A DNA stretch of 9,646 bases, from assembly GCF_014803895.1 (NCBI RefSeq), contig NZ_JAAVAU010000029.1, positions 1-9,646 of the forward strand, read 5' to 3'. This document shows, one piece after another, positions 1 through 6,098 of the stretch (the stretch's first letter is position 1; every line of letters starts with the position of its first letter). Source of the DNA: Lactobacillus sp. Lineage in GTDB: Bacteria; Bacillota; Bacilli; Lactobacillales; Lactobacillaceae. The notes below the pieces were generated by a model. It saw only the letters and a program-made list of their open reading frames with translations, was not told the origin of the DNA and did not search any database. The position numbers and the translations under genes were made by a program.

Positions 1-188
<188 letters not shown>

Positions 189-206
189 TTATTTTTAATC
201 AAATAT

Positions 207-237
207 ATCCTATTCCTTGGAGTTCACTCCAGGTCAA
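207..237 (-). promoter_or_regulatory. MerR-type promoter/operator for the SDR gene
   Basis: On the minus strand there is a -35 TTGACC (232-237) and a -10 TAGGAT (207-212) separated by 19 nt. The spacer contains the dyad TGGAGT-GA-ACTCCA (218-231). An over-long 19-bp spacer filled by a dyad starting next to the -35 is the hallmark of promoters activated by MerR-family regulators, which twist the DNA to realign the two boxes. The predicted start site is about 27 nt upstream of the SDR start codon. No MerR gene is visible in the window, so the regulator would be encoded elsewhere. Confidence 0.65.
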
Positions 238-240
238 GAA

Positions 241-439
241 CTTTTTTGATTTCTTTTTTAACTTTCGATAATTAGTATAGTTGACTAATAAAGTAATTAA
301 AATTACCTTGTCTTTATAACAGTATACCTTATACGTATGGTGGCAGAAAACTTATTAGCACTGATATATTAACCTTCAGCTAGTAGTATCAAGGAATAAG
401 CATATTTTGATATAAGAAGTACTTTCTTTTATTTTAAGC
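241..439. other. Non-coding stretch without a recognisable feature
   Basis: Between the MerR-type promoter and the terminator at 440-472 there is AT-rich sequence with no ORF that has a credible start and ribosome binding site on either strand. A TTGACT at about 290 on the plus strand has no gene downstream. I see no RNA motif that I recognise here. Confidence 0.4.
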
Positions 440-473
440 AAAAGCCGCATCCCAATAAAGGACACGGCTTTTT
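440..473 (-). terminator. Rho-independent terminator after the CMD-cupin gene
   Basis: Inverted repeat with arms 440-452 and 460-472. There are eight outer pairs (AAAAGCCG/CGGCTTTT), a two-base mismatch, then three more pairs, with a 7-nt loop. It lies about 120 nt downstream of the CMD-cupin stop and before the SDR promoter, so it most likely ends the minus-strand transcript. The plus-strand side carries the slightly better T run, so it may act in both directions. Confidence 0.65.
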
Positions 474-589
474 AGATTAGTTGAGAAAGTTTATTTGTAT
501 TAATTTAAGGAACAGCTGAAAACAGCTTTAACTTAAAGATTAATAAATGCTCTTGAAAAAATGGCCTTATAAAATTCTTTTCGAACTTT

Positions 590-1342
590 TTATTTCAAAT
601 TGGTATAGAATTCTTCATCTACTGGTTCAAGCCATTCATTAGATTGGTCTTCACCTGGAACCATGAATGCCAAGTGTGAGAACCATGAATCAGGAGAAGC
701 ACCATGCCAATGTTTGGTATTTGCTGGAACGAAGAAACTATCCCCTGGCTTCAATTCAACTGGATCTTGACCTTCAAGTTGAACGTAACCACGACCACCA
801 ACAGCAATAAGCATTTGACCACCACCTTTAGAAGCATAGTGAACATGCCAATGGTTAATTACACCTGGTTCAAAGGTAACATTACTGATTGGAAATGCAT
901 CATCAGTGATTTGCGCTAAATAGCTTTGACCAGTAAAGTACTGTGCATAAGCATCATTAGATTCACCGATTGGGAAGATGATAGTATTTTGGTAAGCTGC
1001 CTTTTCATCTTCAACAGTTTCGTCTGCCCAAACATCCTTAGCGAGTCTAAATGCAGCCCAAGCCACAGGCCAACCTGCATAAAATGCAGCATGAGTAATT
1101 ATTGCCGCGATTTCCTTTCTAGTGATACCATTCTTTTTACCAATTTCAAGATGAGCTTTTAGTGAAGAGTCAACTAGTCCACGACCAATGAATACTGAAA
1201 TAGTAATAATTGAACGAGTCTTTTGACTAATATCATCGTTAGCCCAGTTTTCACCAAATAATACATCATCGTTAAAATGTGCAAATTGTGGCGCAAAATC
1301 ACCTAATTGATCTCTACCGGCGGTTTGATGAATTTCTGTCAT
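590..1342 (-). CDS. Carboxymuconolactone decarboxylase-like/cupin fusion protein
   Basis: A 250-residue two-domain protein. Residues about 15-105 form a helical carboxymuconolactone decarboxylase (CMD)-type domain with the typical HAAFYAGWP segment (His84). It lacks the CxxC of AhpD peroxidases, and the whole protein has no Cys. Residues about 118-245 are a cupin: motif 1 has HWHVH (His164, 166, 168) and Gln176 where classical cupins have Glu; motif 2 is PGDSFFVPANTKHWHG (His211, His213). The His/His/Gln/His set resembles, from memory, the metal site of the Mn-dependent cupins annotated as (R)-mandelonitrile lyase, although here four extra residues separate the second His from Gln. The natural substrate is unknown; a small-molecule lyase or detoxifying role is inference. 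The ATG follows AGAAAGGAT. Confidence 0.85.
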   Translation of the reverse strand: MTEIHQTAGRDQLGDFAPQFAHFNDDVLFGENWANDDISQKTRSIITISVFIGRGLVDSSLKAHLEIGKKNGITRKEIAAIITHAAFYAGWPVAWAAFRLAKDVWADETVEDEKAAYQNTIIFPIGESNDAYAQYFTGQSYLAQITDDAFPISNVTFEPGVINHWHVHYASKGGGQMLIAVGGRGYVQLEGQDPVELKPGDSFFVPANTKHWHGASPDSWFSHLAFMVPGEDQSNEWLEPVDEEFYTNLK

Positions 1343-1377
1343 AATAAATTTATCCTTTCTAATTTCAAATTACACTA

Positions 1378-1406
1378 AGTATATAAGTGATGTTTTCAAT
1401 TGTGAA
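1378..1406 (-). promoter_or_regulatory. Promoter of the CMD-cupin gene
   Basis: Minus-strand -35 TTCACA (1401-1406) and -10 TATACT (1378-1383), each 5/6 to consensus, with a 17-nt spacer. They lie about 36 nt upstream of the start codon. This would let the CMD-cupin gene be transcribed independently of the reductase gene upstream of it. Confidence 0.55.
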
Positions 1407-1440
1407 ATATTTATTTCTTTGTATCAATTATAAGTAAAGG

Positions 1441-2118
1441 TTATTCAGTTAAGTATCTTAACCAAATAGCACCATTGTCATATTTTTTAACATCTTTGAG
1501 TTTTAATTGAATTGGATTTTTGCTTTCTCTGCGACCATCAAATAAACTTGGTTGATTAATTCTGCCATCAACAGCAGGTCCAATTACAACACTAATTTCA
1601 TCAATTAAACCAGCTTCAAGAAAGCCACCATTAATCTTACCGCCACCAACGACAGCCACTCTCTCTACACCAAATTCCTTGGTCAAAATTTCCATAGCAT
1701 GTACTAAATCAATACGTTTTTTACCAGTAGCAATCCAAGAAATTCCACGCTCATTAAGATAGTCGGTATATTCTTTAGGAGCATTTTCACTCATTAAAAT
1801 TAAATGCGGTTTACTACTGTTATGATCATCACCCCAAGTAAGTGTACCTCGAGTATCAGTTACAATTTCGTAACTATGGGCGTTGGCATTTACCTTAAAA
1901 CTTTGGTGACCGATTACTTCAGAATTTTTAGCTCTAAAAAGCTTACCATTAGTTAATTCTGTCGCAGCAGTTACCTTGCCACTGATTCGGCTAGGTGCGT
2001 CCAATGAATTTAAAGTGTCATAATAAACATTATTACCTGGAATATCAATTGTCATATCACAATCGATTCTGGCATCTAATGACATCATCATATGGCAAAT
2101 AATATAAGGCTTGTCCAC
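1441..2118 (-). CDS. RibD C-terminal/dihydrofolate reductase-like family protein
   Basis: A 225-residue protein of the RibD C-terminal/DHFR-like fold, the family that includes the NADPH-dependent reductase of riboflavin synthesis and many stand-alone reductases. The supporting marks are the N-terminal strand with SLDARI (residues 13-18, matching the usual SLDG[KR]I), the nucleotide-binding VVGGGKINGGFLEAGLIDE (157-174), and the following strand plus PAVDGR (181-186). There is no deaminase domain and no other riboflavin gene in the window, so a role in flavin synthesis is not supported; the substrate is unknown. The start codon is GTG, chosen because AGAGG sits 10 nt upstream and the next ATGs (codons 10-12) lie inside the first conserved strand. 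It is followed at 98 nt by the CMD-cupin gene on the same strand, with no terminator seen between. Confidence 0.8.
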   Translation of the reverse strand: MDKPYIICHMMMSLDARIDCDMTIDIPGNNVYYDTLNSLDAPSRISGKVTAATELTNGKLFRAKNSEVIGHQSFKVNANAHSYEIVTDTRGTLTWGDDHNSSKPHLILMSENAPKEYTDYLNERGISWIATGKKRIDLVHAMEILTKEFGVERVAVVGGGKINGGFLEAGLIDEISVVIGPAVDGRINQPSLFDGRRESKNPIQLKLKDVKKYDNGAIWLRYLTE

Positions 2119-2138
2119 TAATTACTAACCTCTTTTTT

Positions 2139-2169
2139 CTTTATAACTTTTACTACTAAGTTTATAAAG
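2139..2169. repeat. Imperfect inverted repeat upstream of the RibD-like gene
   Basis: CTTTATAACTT (2139-2149) and AAGTTTATAAAG (2158-2169) are inverted copies that differ by a single inserted base. The repeat lies directly upstream of the ribosome binding site of the reductase gene. It could be an operator or a 5' UTR hairpin, and it also contains TATAAA boxes that may belong to the promoter. Confidence 0.35.
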
Positions 2170-2251
2170 AAAAAGCACTTATGTGAAATGCTTATTTTCA
2201 AGCTTAAATTATGCTTAGATTGTATTTTTGATGATTATCTAAAAACTAATC

Positions 2252-2280
2252 TTGACTTCTTACTTATTGTCAGTTATGAT
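2252..2280 (+). promoter_or_regulatory. Strong sigma-A promoter of the cysteine operon
   Basis: -35 TTGACT (2252-2257) and -10 TATGAT (2275-2280), each 5/6 to consensus, with an exact 17-nt spacer. The start site would be near 2287, giving a leader RNA of about 200 nt before the first structural gene and only about 25 nt before the leader peptide start codon. A near-consensus promoter fits control exerted after initiation, by attenuation. Confidence 0.8.
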
Positions 2281-2311
2281 GAAAATCAAATCAATATAGG
2301 AGGTACACATC

Positions 2312-2416
2312 ATGTTTAACAATCAAGTTACCAAAATGATCAATACTTGTTGTTGTGGATTGCGTCTTGAGCAATCCACGGTTTTGATGTGCCCTCATAA
2401 ATTGAGGAACCGTTAA
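2312..2416 (+). CDS. Cysteine leader peptide (34 aa) of a transcription attenuator
   Basis: A short ORF with a near-perfect ribosome binding site (AGGAGGT at 2298-2304, 7-nt spacing) immediately after the promoter. It encodes 34 residues with three consecutive Cys codons (TGT TGT TGT, 2348-2356; residues 13-15) and a fourth Cys at codon 27, followed by a TAA stop. The peptide has no signal sequence or domain. Its likely role is as a sensor: ribosomes slow at the Cys codons when charged tRNA-Cys is scarce. The Cys triplet abuts the protector hairpin, the arrangement seen in the trp, his and ilv leader peptides of enteric bacteria. The downstream genes (transsulfuration enzyme, amino-acid importer) match the amino acid sensed. 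A stand-alone small protein is possible but less likely. Confidence 0.85.
   Translation: MFNNQVTKMINTCCCGLRLEQSTVLMCPHKLRNR
2355..2379 (+). promoter_or_regulatory. Protector (anti-antiterminator) hairpin, arms 1:2 of the attenuator
   Basis: GTGGATTGC (2355-2363) and GCAATCCAC (2371-2379) form a perfect 9-bp stem with a 7-nt loop, and can be lengthened at the base by G-U pairs. The 5' arm begins inside the last Cys codon, so a ribosome stalled on the Cys triplet would cover it. When formed, it sequesters the segment that otherwise builds the antiterminator. It could also serve as the RNA polymerase pause hairpin. Confidence 0.75.
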
Positions 2417-2461
2417 ACTATCAAAAAATCTGGATAAATTTTTGCTTAAGACGTAATTCAT
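2355..2461 (+). promoter_or_regulatory. Antiterminator pairing, arms 2:3 of the attenuator
   Basis: Positions 2355-2374 can pair without a gap to 2442-2461: 20 pairs, of which four are G-U. The core 2362-2374, still free when a ribosome sits on the first Cys codons, gives 13 pairs with 2442-2454. The 3' partner overlaps the 5' arm of the terminator (2448-2462), so the two structures exclude each other. The 9-mer TTGCGTCTT occurs both in the antiterminator 5' arm (2360-2368) and the terminator 3' arm (2474-2482), as expected when both compete for the same partner. Confidence 0.75.
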
Positions 2462-2487
2462 TAAATTAATGAGTTGCGTCTTTTTTT
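2448..2487 (+). terminator. Attenuator terminator (arms 3:4) before the transsulfuration gene
   Basis: A 15-bp stem with arms 2448-2462 and 2468-2482, including two G-U pairs, a 5-nt loop, and a run of seven T (2481-2487). It lies 32 nt downstream of the leader peptide stop and ends 25 nt before the ATG of the first structural gene, inside a single transcription unit. A strong intrinsic terminator between promoter and first gene is the output of the attenuation switch. Confidence 0.85.
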
Positions 2488-2512
2488 GTTGCTAAAAAAG
2501 GAGATAAAAATT

Positions 2513-3655
2513 ATGAAATTTGATACAAAGTTAATTCATGGTGGTATTAGTGAAGATCCTGCCACAGGTGCAGTTTCAGTACCAATTTATCGAGCATCCA
2601 CATTTCATCAAAAAATTTTAGGTGGTGAGATTAAGTGGGAATATGCTAGAACCGGTAATCCAACTCGAGCAGCTTTAGAAAAACTAATCGCTGATTTAGA
2701 AGGCGGAATCACCGGATTTGCTTTTTCATCAGGTTTAGCTGCAATTAATACTACATTTTCGATGTTTTCTGCTGGTGACCATTTTATTATTGATAATAAT
2801 ATTTATGGCGGTACCTTCCGCCTGATTAATCATGTATTTAAGCGATTTGGTTTTAAATTTACAGTAGTTGACATGCGTAATTTATCCGAAATCAAAAATG
2901 CTATTCAAGATAATACAGTAGCTGTTTATTTTGAAAGTCCAACTAATCCATTAATGCAAGTTGATGATATTGAAGCCATAGCGACAATTGCTAAGCAAAA
3001 TGATCTTAAAACGATTGTTGATAATACTTTTGCTACACCATATAATCAACAACCTTTAACTCTTGGTGCTGATTTAGTTCTTCATTCAGCTACTAAATAC
3101 TTAGCCGGTCATAGTGACGTAGTTGCTGGATTAGCAGTAACCAATGATCCTCAAATTGCTCAAAAATTAGCTTTCTTACAAAATTCTATCGGTAGTGTTC
3201 TGGGTCCTGATGATAGTTGGTTAGTACAACGAGGTATAAAAACTTTAAGTGCTCGCATGCGTGTTCATTTAGAAAATGTCCAAGCGGTCATTAAATTTTT
3301 ACAAAAAGATTCACATATTGGGAAAATTTACTACCCTGGTTTAGATGATTCACCAGAAAGTGAAGTAGCTAAGAAACAAATGAAACACTTTGGTGCTATG
3401 GTCTCTTTTGAATTAAAAGAGGGCTTAGATGTTAAAAAGTTTGTAGAGAGTTTGAAATTGATTGATCTAGCTGAAAGTTTAGGTGGAATTGAAAGTTTAA
3501 TCGAAGTGCCTTCCTATATGTCTCATGGGAGTGTACCTCGTGAAGAAAGAATTAAAGTTGGGATTACTGATGGTTTAATTCGTCTTTCGGTAGGGATTGA
3601 AGCTGAAGAAGATTTAATTGCTGATTTAAAGCAAGCTCTTGCCCAATTGGATTAA
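2513..3655 (+). CDS. PLP-dependent transsulfuration enzyme (cystathionine beta/gamma-lyase or gamma-synthase family)
   Basis: A full-length, 380-residue cytoplasmic enzyme of the Cys/Met metabolism PLP family. Visible marks: YxRxGNPT (Tyr44, Arg46) contacting the PLP phosphate of the neighbouring subunit, SSGLAA (72-77), Tyr98 stacking on the cofactor, ESPTNP (141-146), Asp170 in VDNTFATP binding the pyridine nitrogen, the Schiff-base Lys195 in SATKYLAGH, SLGGIES (322-328) and the carboxylate-binding Arg357. Glu327 in SLGGxES is more typical of gamma-lyases/gamma-synthases than of beta-lyases, but sequence alone does not settle the reaction. The start is ATG 2513 with AAGGAG 9 nt upstream; a longer reading would begin inside the terminator. 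It is the first structural gene after the cysteine attenuator, 28 nt before the permease. The protein contains no Cys. Confidence 0.9.
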   Translation: MKFDTKLIHGGISEDPATGAVSVPIYRASTFHQKILGGEIKWEYARTGNPTRAALEKLIADLEGGITGFAFSSGLAAINTTFSMFSAGDHFIIDNNIYGGTFRLINHVFKRFGFKFTVVDMRNLSEIKNAIQDNTVAVYFESPTNPLMQVDDIEAIATIAKQNDLKTIVDNTFATPYNQQPLTLGADLVLHSATKYLAGHSDVVAGLAVTNDPQIAQKLAFLQNSIGSVLGPDDSWLVQRGIKTLSARMRVHLENVQAVIKFLQKDSHIGKIYYPGLDDSPESEVAKKQMKHFGAMVSFELKEGLDVKKFVESLKLIDLAESLGGIESLIEVPSYMSHGSVPREERIKVGITDGLIRLSVGIEAEEDLIADLKQALAQLD

Positions 3656-3683
3656 TCAATATAAACGAAAGGAATTTTTTAAA

Positions 3684-4376
3684 ATGTGGAATACCATTAT
3701 TACAGCTCTTCCCCAAATGATAGTAGCCGGATTACAATTTACCCTTCCTCTAGCTATTACTTCATTTTTCTTCGGTTTAATTATTGCCTTAGTAACAGCG
3801 TTAATCCGGATATCTAAGCGTCAAGGAGCTTTTAAAATTTTGAAATGGTTGGCTAGTTTTTACGTTTGGCTATTTCGGGCTACTCCATTAATCGTACAAC
3901 TGTTCATTGTATTTTTTGGTCTACCCTATTTAAAAATCAAGGGTATTACTCCTGATGGTATAAAATTAGAAGCTTATGTTGCTGGCTTGATTACTTTTTC
4001 ATTAAATACCGGAGCATATGCTTCTGAAACATTACGTGCAGCAATTAGTTCTGTTCCTGAAGGTCAATGGGAAGCTGGTGCTGCAATTGGTATGGGAAAA
4101 TTAAAAACTCTTTGGCGAATTATTATTCCCCAAGCTCTCAGAGTTGCTTTACCTCCGCTAGCTAACTCTTTTATTAGTTTAGTTAAAGATACCTCCTTAG
4201 CAGCTTCCATTACAATTATGGAAATGTTTGCGGTTAGCCAACAAATTGCTGCAGCCAATTATCAACCATTATTAATGTATAGTTTGGCCGCCGTAGTTTA
4301 TGCACTTTTCACAACGGTTTTGACTTACCTACAAAAATATTTAGAAAAAGTTTTGGACCCCCAAATAAATCATTAA
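3684..4376 (+). CDS. Amino-acid ABC transporter permease, cyst(e)ine-type by context
   Basis: A 230-residue inner-membrane permease of the polar amino-acid (HisM/GlnP/TcyB) type. Several hydrophobic segments are visible (about residues 10-40, 55-80, 95-115, 180-220). The EAA loop that docks on the ATPase is at about 140-167 (EGQWEAGAAIGMGKLKTLWR). Only one permease gene is present, so it probably works as a homodimer. The start is ATG 3684 with AAAGGA 10 nt upstream; an in-frame extension to 3639 would overlap the preceding gene and add a non-hydrophobic leader. Substrate specificity cannot be read from the sequence; cystine, cysteine or another sulfur amino acid is inferred from the leader peptide and from co-transcription with the transsulfuration enzyme. 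It contains no Cys. Confidence 0.88.
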   Translation: MWNTIITALPQMIVAGLQFTLPLAITSFFFGLIIALVTALIRISKRQGAFKILKWLASFYVWLFRATPLIVQLFIVFFGLPYLKIKGITPDGIKLEAYVAGLITFSLNTGAYASETLRAAISSVPEGQWEAGAAIGMGKLKTLWRIIIPQALRVALPPLANSFISLVKDTSLAASITIMEMFAVSQQIAAANYQPLLMYSLAAVVYALFTTVLTYLQKYLEKVLDPQINH

Positions 4377-4390
4377 GCTAGGAGAATATC

Positions 4391-5137
4391 ATGAAATTAA
4401 TTAATGTGAACCATATTGTAGGCAATAAGCACATTTTAAAAAATATTAATTTAGAGTTTCCTGAAGGAAAAACTACTGTAATTGTTGGTCCATCTGGAGC
4501 AGGAAAATCTACTATCTTACGGTCATTAAATTTATTAACCGTTCCTAAAAAAGGTAAATATGAATTTGATGCTCATCAAATTGACTTTAGCCATAAAATC
4601 GAGCGAAAAGCTATCCTATCAATTCGGCAAGAAACGGGAATGGTCTTTCAAAATTACAATCTCTTTCCTCATAAATCTGTTTTAAAGAACATCATTGAAG
4701 GACCTACACAAGTTTTAAAAGAAAGTAAAAAACAAGCCACTCTGGAAGCTCTGCAATTACTTAATAAAGTAGATCTAAGTAAATACGAAAACTCTTATCC
4801 ATTTGAACTCTCTGGTGGACAAGCCCAAAGAGTAGCAATTGCTAGAGCTTTAGCAATGAAACCTAAATATATTCTTTTAGATGAACCTACTTCAGCTCTT
4901 GATCCGGAACTAGAATTAAGTGTTTTGCGAGTTTTATTACAATTAGCTAGTGAAAAACAATCAATGGTCATTGTTACTCATAATTTATTATTTGCAAAAA
5001 AAATTGCTGATAAAATTGTTTTCATTGAAGATGGCGAAATTAACTATGATGGTGACGCAAACACATTTTTCTCAGCAGATAATCCTAATAACCGTATCAA
5101 AAATTTTATTTCTTCAATGACACTAGAAAATTTATAA
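4391..5137 (+). CDS. Amino-acid ABC transporter ATP-binding protein
   Basis: A 248-residue cytoplasmic ATPase of the importer with all motifs intact: Walker A GPSGAGKST (33-41), Q-loop Gln87 in VFQNYNLFPH, signature LSGGQ (140-144), Walker B ILLDE (161-165) with EPTSALDPE, and the switch His197 in VTHN. The size and the FQNYNLFPH segment are typical of polar amino-acid uptake ATPases (GlnQ/HisP/TcyC type). The ATG is 6 nt after AGGAG and 14 nt downstream of the permease stop, consistent with a single operon. It contains no Cys. Confidence 0.93.
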   Translation: MKLINVNHIVGNKHILKNINLEFPEGKTTVIVGPSGAGKSTILRSLNLLTVPKKGKYEFDAHQIDFSHKIERKAILSIRQETGMVFQNYNLFPHKSVLKNIIEGPTQVLKESKKQATLEALQLLNKVDLSKYENSYPFELSGGQAQRVAIARALAMKPKYILLDEPTSALDPELELSVLRVLLQLASEKQSMVIVTHNLLFAKKIADKIVFIEDGEINYDGDANTFFSADNPNNRIKNFISSMTLENL

Positions 5138-5152
5138 AGGATGGCTTAGACT

Positions 5153-5959
5153 ATGAAACTACGACAAAAAATCTTCCTAACAATTATAGGAACTTTAATT
5201 CTGGGGTATGGATTTATTGGAAGTTGGAATGCTATTCATTCAACTAATTCATCCACAGCTAGTTCTTCTCCTAATCAAACCAAAAAGACATTAATAATTG
5301 GCTTAGAGGGAACATATAAACCTTATTCATATGTAAAAAATGGTAAACTAACTGGTTTTGAAGTGGAGCTTGGTAAAGAAGTTGCTAAAAAAATGGGTTT
5401 AAAAGCTAAATTTGTTCCAACTAAGTGGGATTCATTGATTGCGGGTTTAGGTGCAGGCAAATTTGATGTCGTAATGAATAATATTTCTCGTACACCCGAA
5501 CGCGCTAAACAATATAATTTTTCGATTCCCTATATCAAATCTCGTTATGTATTAATTGTTCCTAAAAATAGTAATATCAAGAGTTTAAAAGATATTAAGG
5601 GTAAAAAGATGGCTGCTTCAACGGGGACTAACAATGCTGCTGTCACTAAAAAGTATGGTGGTATTGTAGTACCAAGTGAAGAATTTTCTAATTCTTTATC
5701 AATGATTCGACAAGGTCGTGTAGCTGGCGCAATCAACAGTCGCGAAGCTTGGTATGATTACAAAAAGAGCGGTAATACTGAGGGATTGAAAATTATTGAT
5801 GTTTCTAAGCAAGAAGCTCCAGTAAGTATTTCTGCTTTATTCAATAAGAAAGATACCGATCTTCAAAAGTCTTATAATCGTGCAATGACTCAATTAGAAA
5901 AAGATGGCACTGTGAAAAAATTGTCTCAAAAGTACTTTAATGCTGACATAACTAAATAA
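5153..5959 (+). CDS. Amino-acid ABC transporter substrate-binding protein, membrane-anchored and without lipobox
   Basis: A 268-residue extracellular binding protein of solute-binding family 3. A positively charged N-terminus and hydrophobic segment (about residues 7-25) are followed by a Ser/Thr-rich linker (30-45) and then the bilobed domain. The domain carries TYKPYSY (54-60), TGFEVEL (67-73) and NNISRTPERAK (109-119), with Arg113 expected to bind the ligand carboxylate. Gram-positive binding proteins are normally lipoproteins with a cysteine after the signal peptide; none is present here, and the mature protein also has no Cys. It is probably held by an uncleaved N-terminal helix. The ATG lies 15 nt after the ATPase gene; its AAAGG site is 12 nt upstream, a rather long spacing. 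A cyst(e)ine ligand is inferred from context. Confidence 0.9.
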   Translation: MKLRQKIFLTIIGTLILGYGFIGSWNAIHSTNSSTASSSPNQTKKTLIIGLEGTYKPYSYVKNGKLTGFEVELGKEVAKKMGLKAKFVPTKWDSLIAGLGAGKFDVVMNNISRTPERAKQYNFSIPYIKSRYVLIVPKNSNIKSLKDIKGKKMAASTGTNNAAVTKKYGGIVVPSEEFSNSLSMIRQGRVAGAINSREAWYDYKKSGNTEGLKIIDVSKQEAPVSISALFNKKDTDLQKSYNRAMTQLEKDGTVKKLSQKYFNADITK

Positions 5960-5994
5960 CTTGAATTCAAAAAAGTAGCTTTAACTCTTATAGA

Positions 5995-6034
5995 AAAAAT
6001 CTCCTTTATCAATTACATGGTAAAGGAGATTTTT
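5995..6034. terminator. Bidirectional terminator between the cysteine operon and the amidohydrolase gene
   Basis: A perfect 14-bp inverted repeat (5995-6008 with 6021-6034) with a GGAG-containing core flanked by A5 on the left and T5 on the right, so either strand ends in a U run. It lies between two convergent genes, 36 nt after the binding-protein stop and 65 nt after the amidohydrolase stop on the other strand. Confidence 0.88.
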
Positions 6035-6098
6035 GTTATTTACATAATAATCTAATAGGTTTTAATGCTTCTCTTAATATTTCAACTTTTATTAATAC

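Noticed and set aside
505..536. Hairpin AGCTG-AAAA-CAGCT between the CMD-cupin stop and the terminator
   Set aside because: Only five pairs form a stem, the outer flanks do not pair well and there is no T run; the hairpin at 440-472 is the better terminator.
704..1162. Two plus-strand ORFs opposite the CMD-cupin gene
   Set aside because: They are antisense readings of a clear two-domain protein, have no ribosome binding sites and show no protein-like features.
2474..2512. Longer N-terminus for the transsulfuration enzyme starting at ATG 2474
   Set aside because: This start lies inside the terminator stem and would make a hydrophobic 13-residue extension not found in the family; ATG 2513 has a good ribosome binding site and begins at the conserved N-terminus.
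2287..2512. Cysteine T-box or SAM riboswitch in the leader of the transsulfuration operon
   Set aside because: There is no T-box antiterminator consensus (AGGGTGGNACCGCG-like), no specifier-loop arrangement and no S-box core; the leader is fully accounted for by the peptide ORF and the alternative hairpins.
3639..3683. Longer N-terminus for the permease starting at ATG 3639
   Set aside because: It overlaps the end of the preceding gene and has no ribosome binding site; ATG 3684 has AAAGGA at 10 nt and starts just before the first membrane segment.
5545..5736. Minus-strand ORF inside the binding-protein gene
   Set aside because: It is an antisense reading of a well-defined solute-binding protein without a ribosome binding site.
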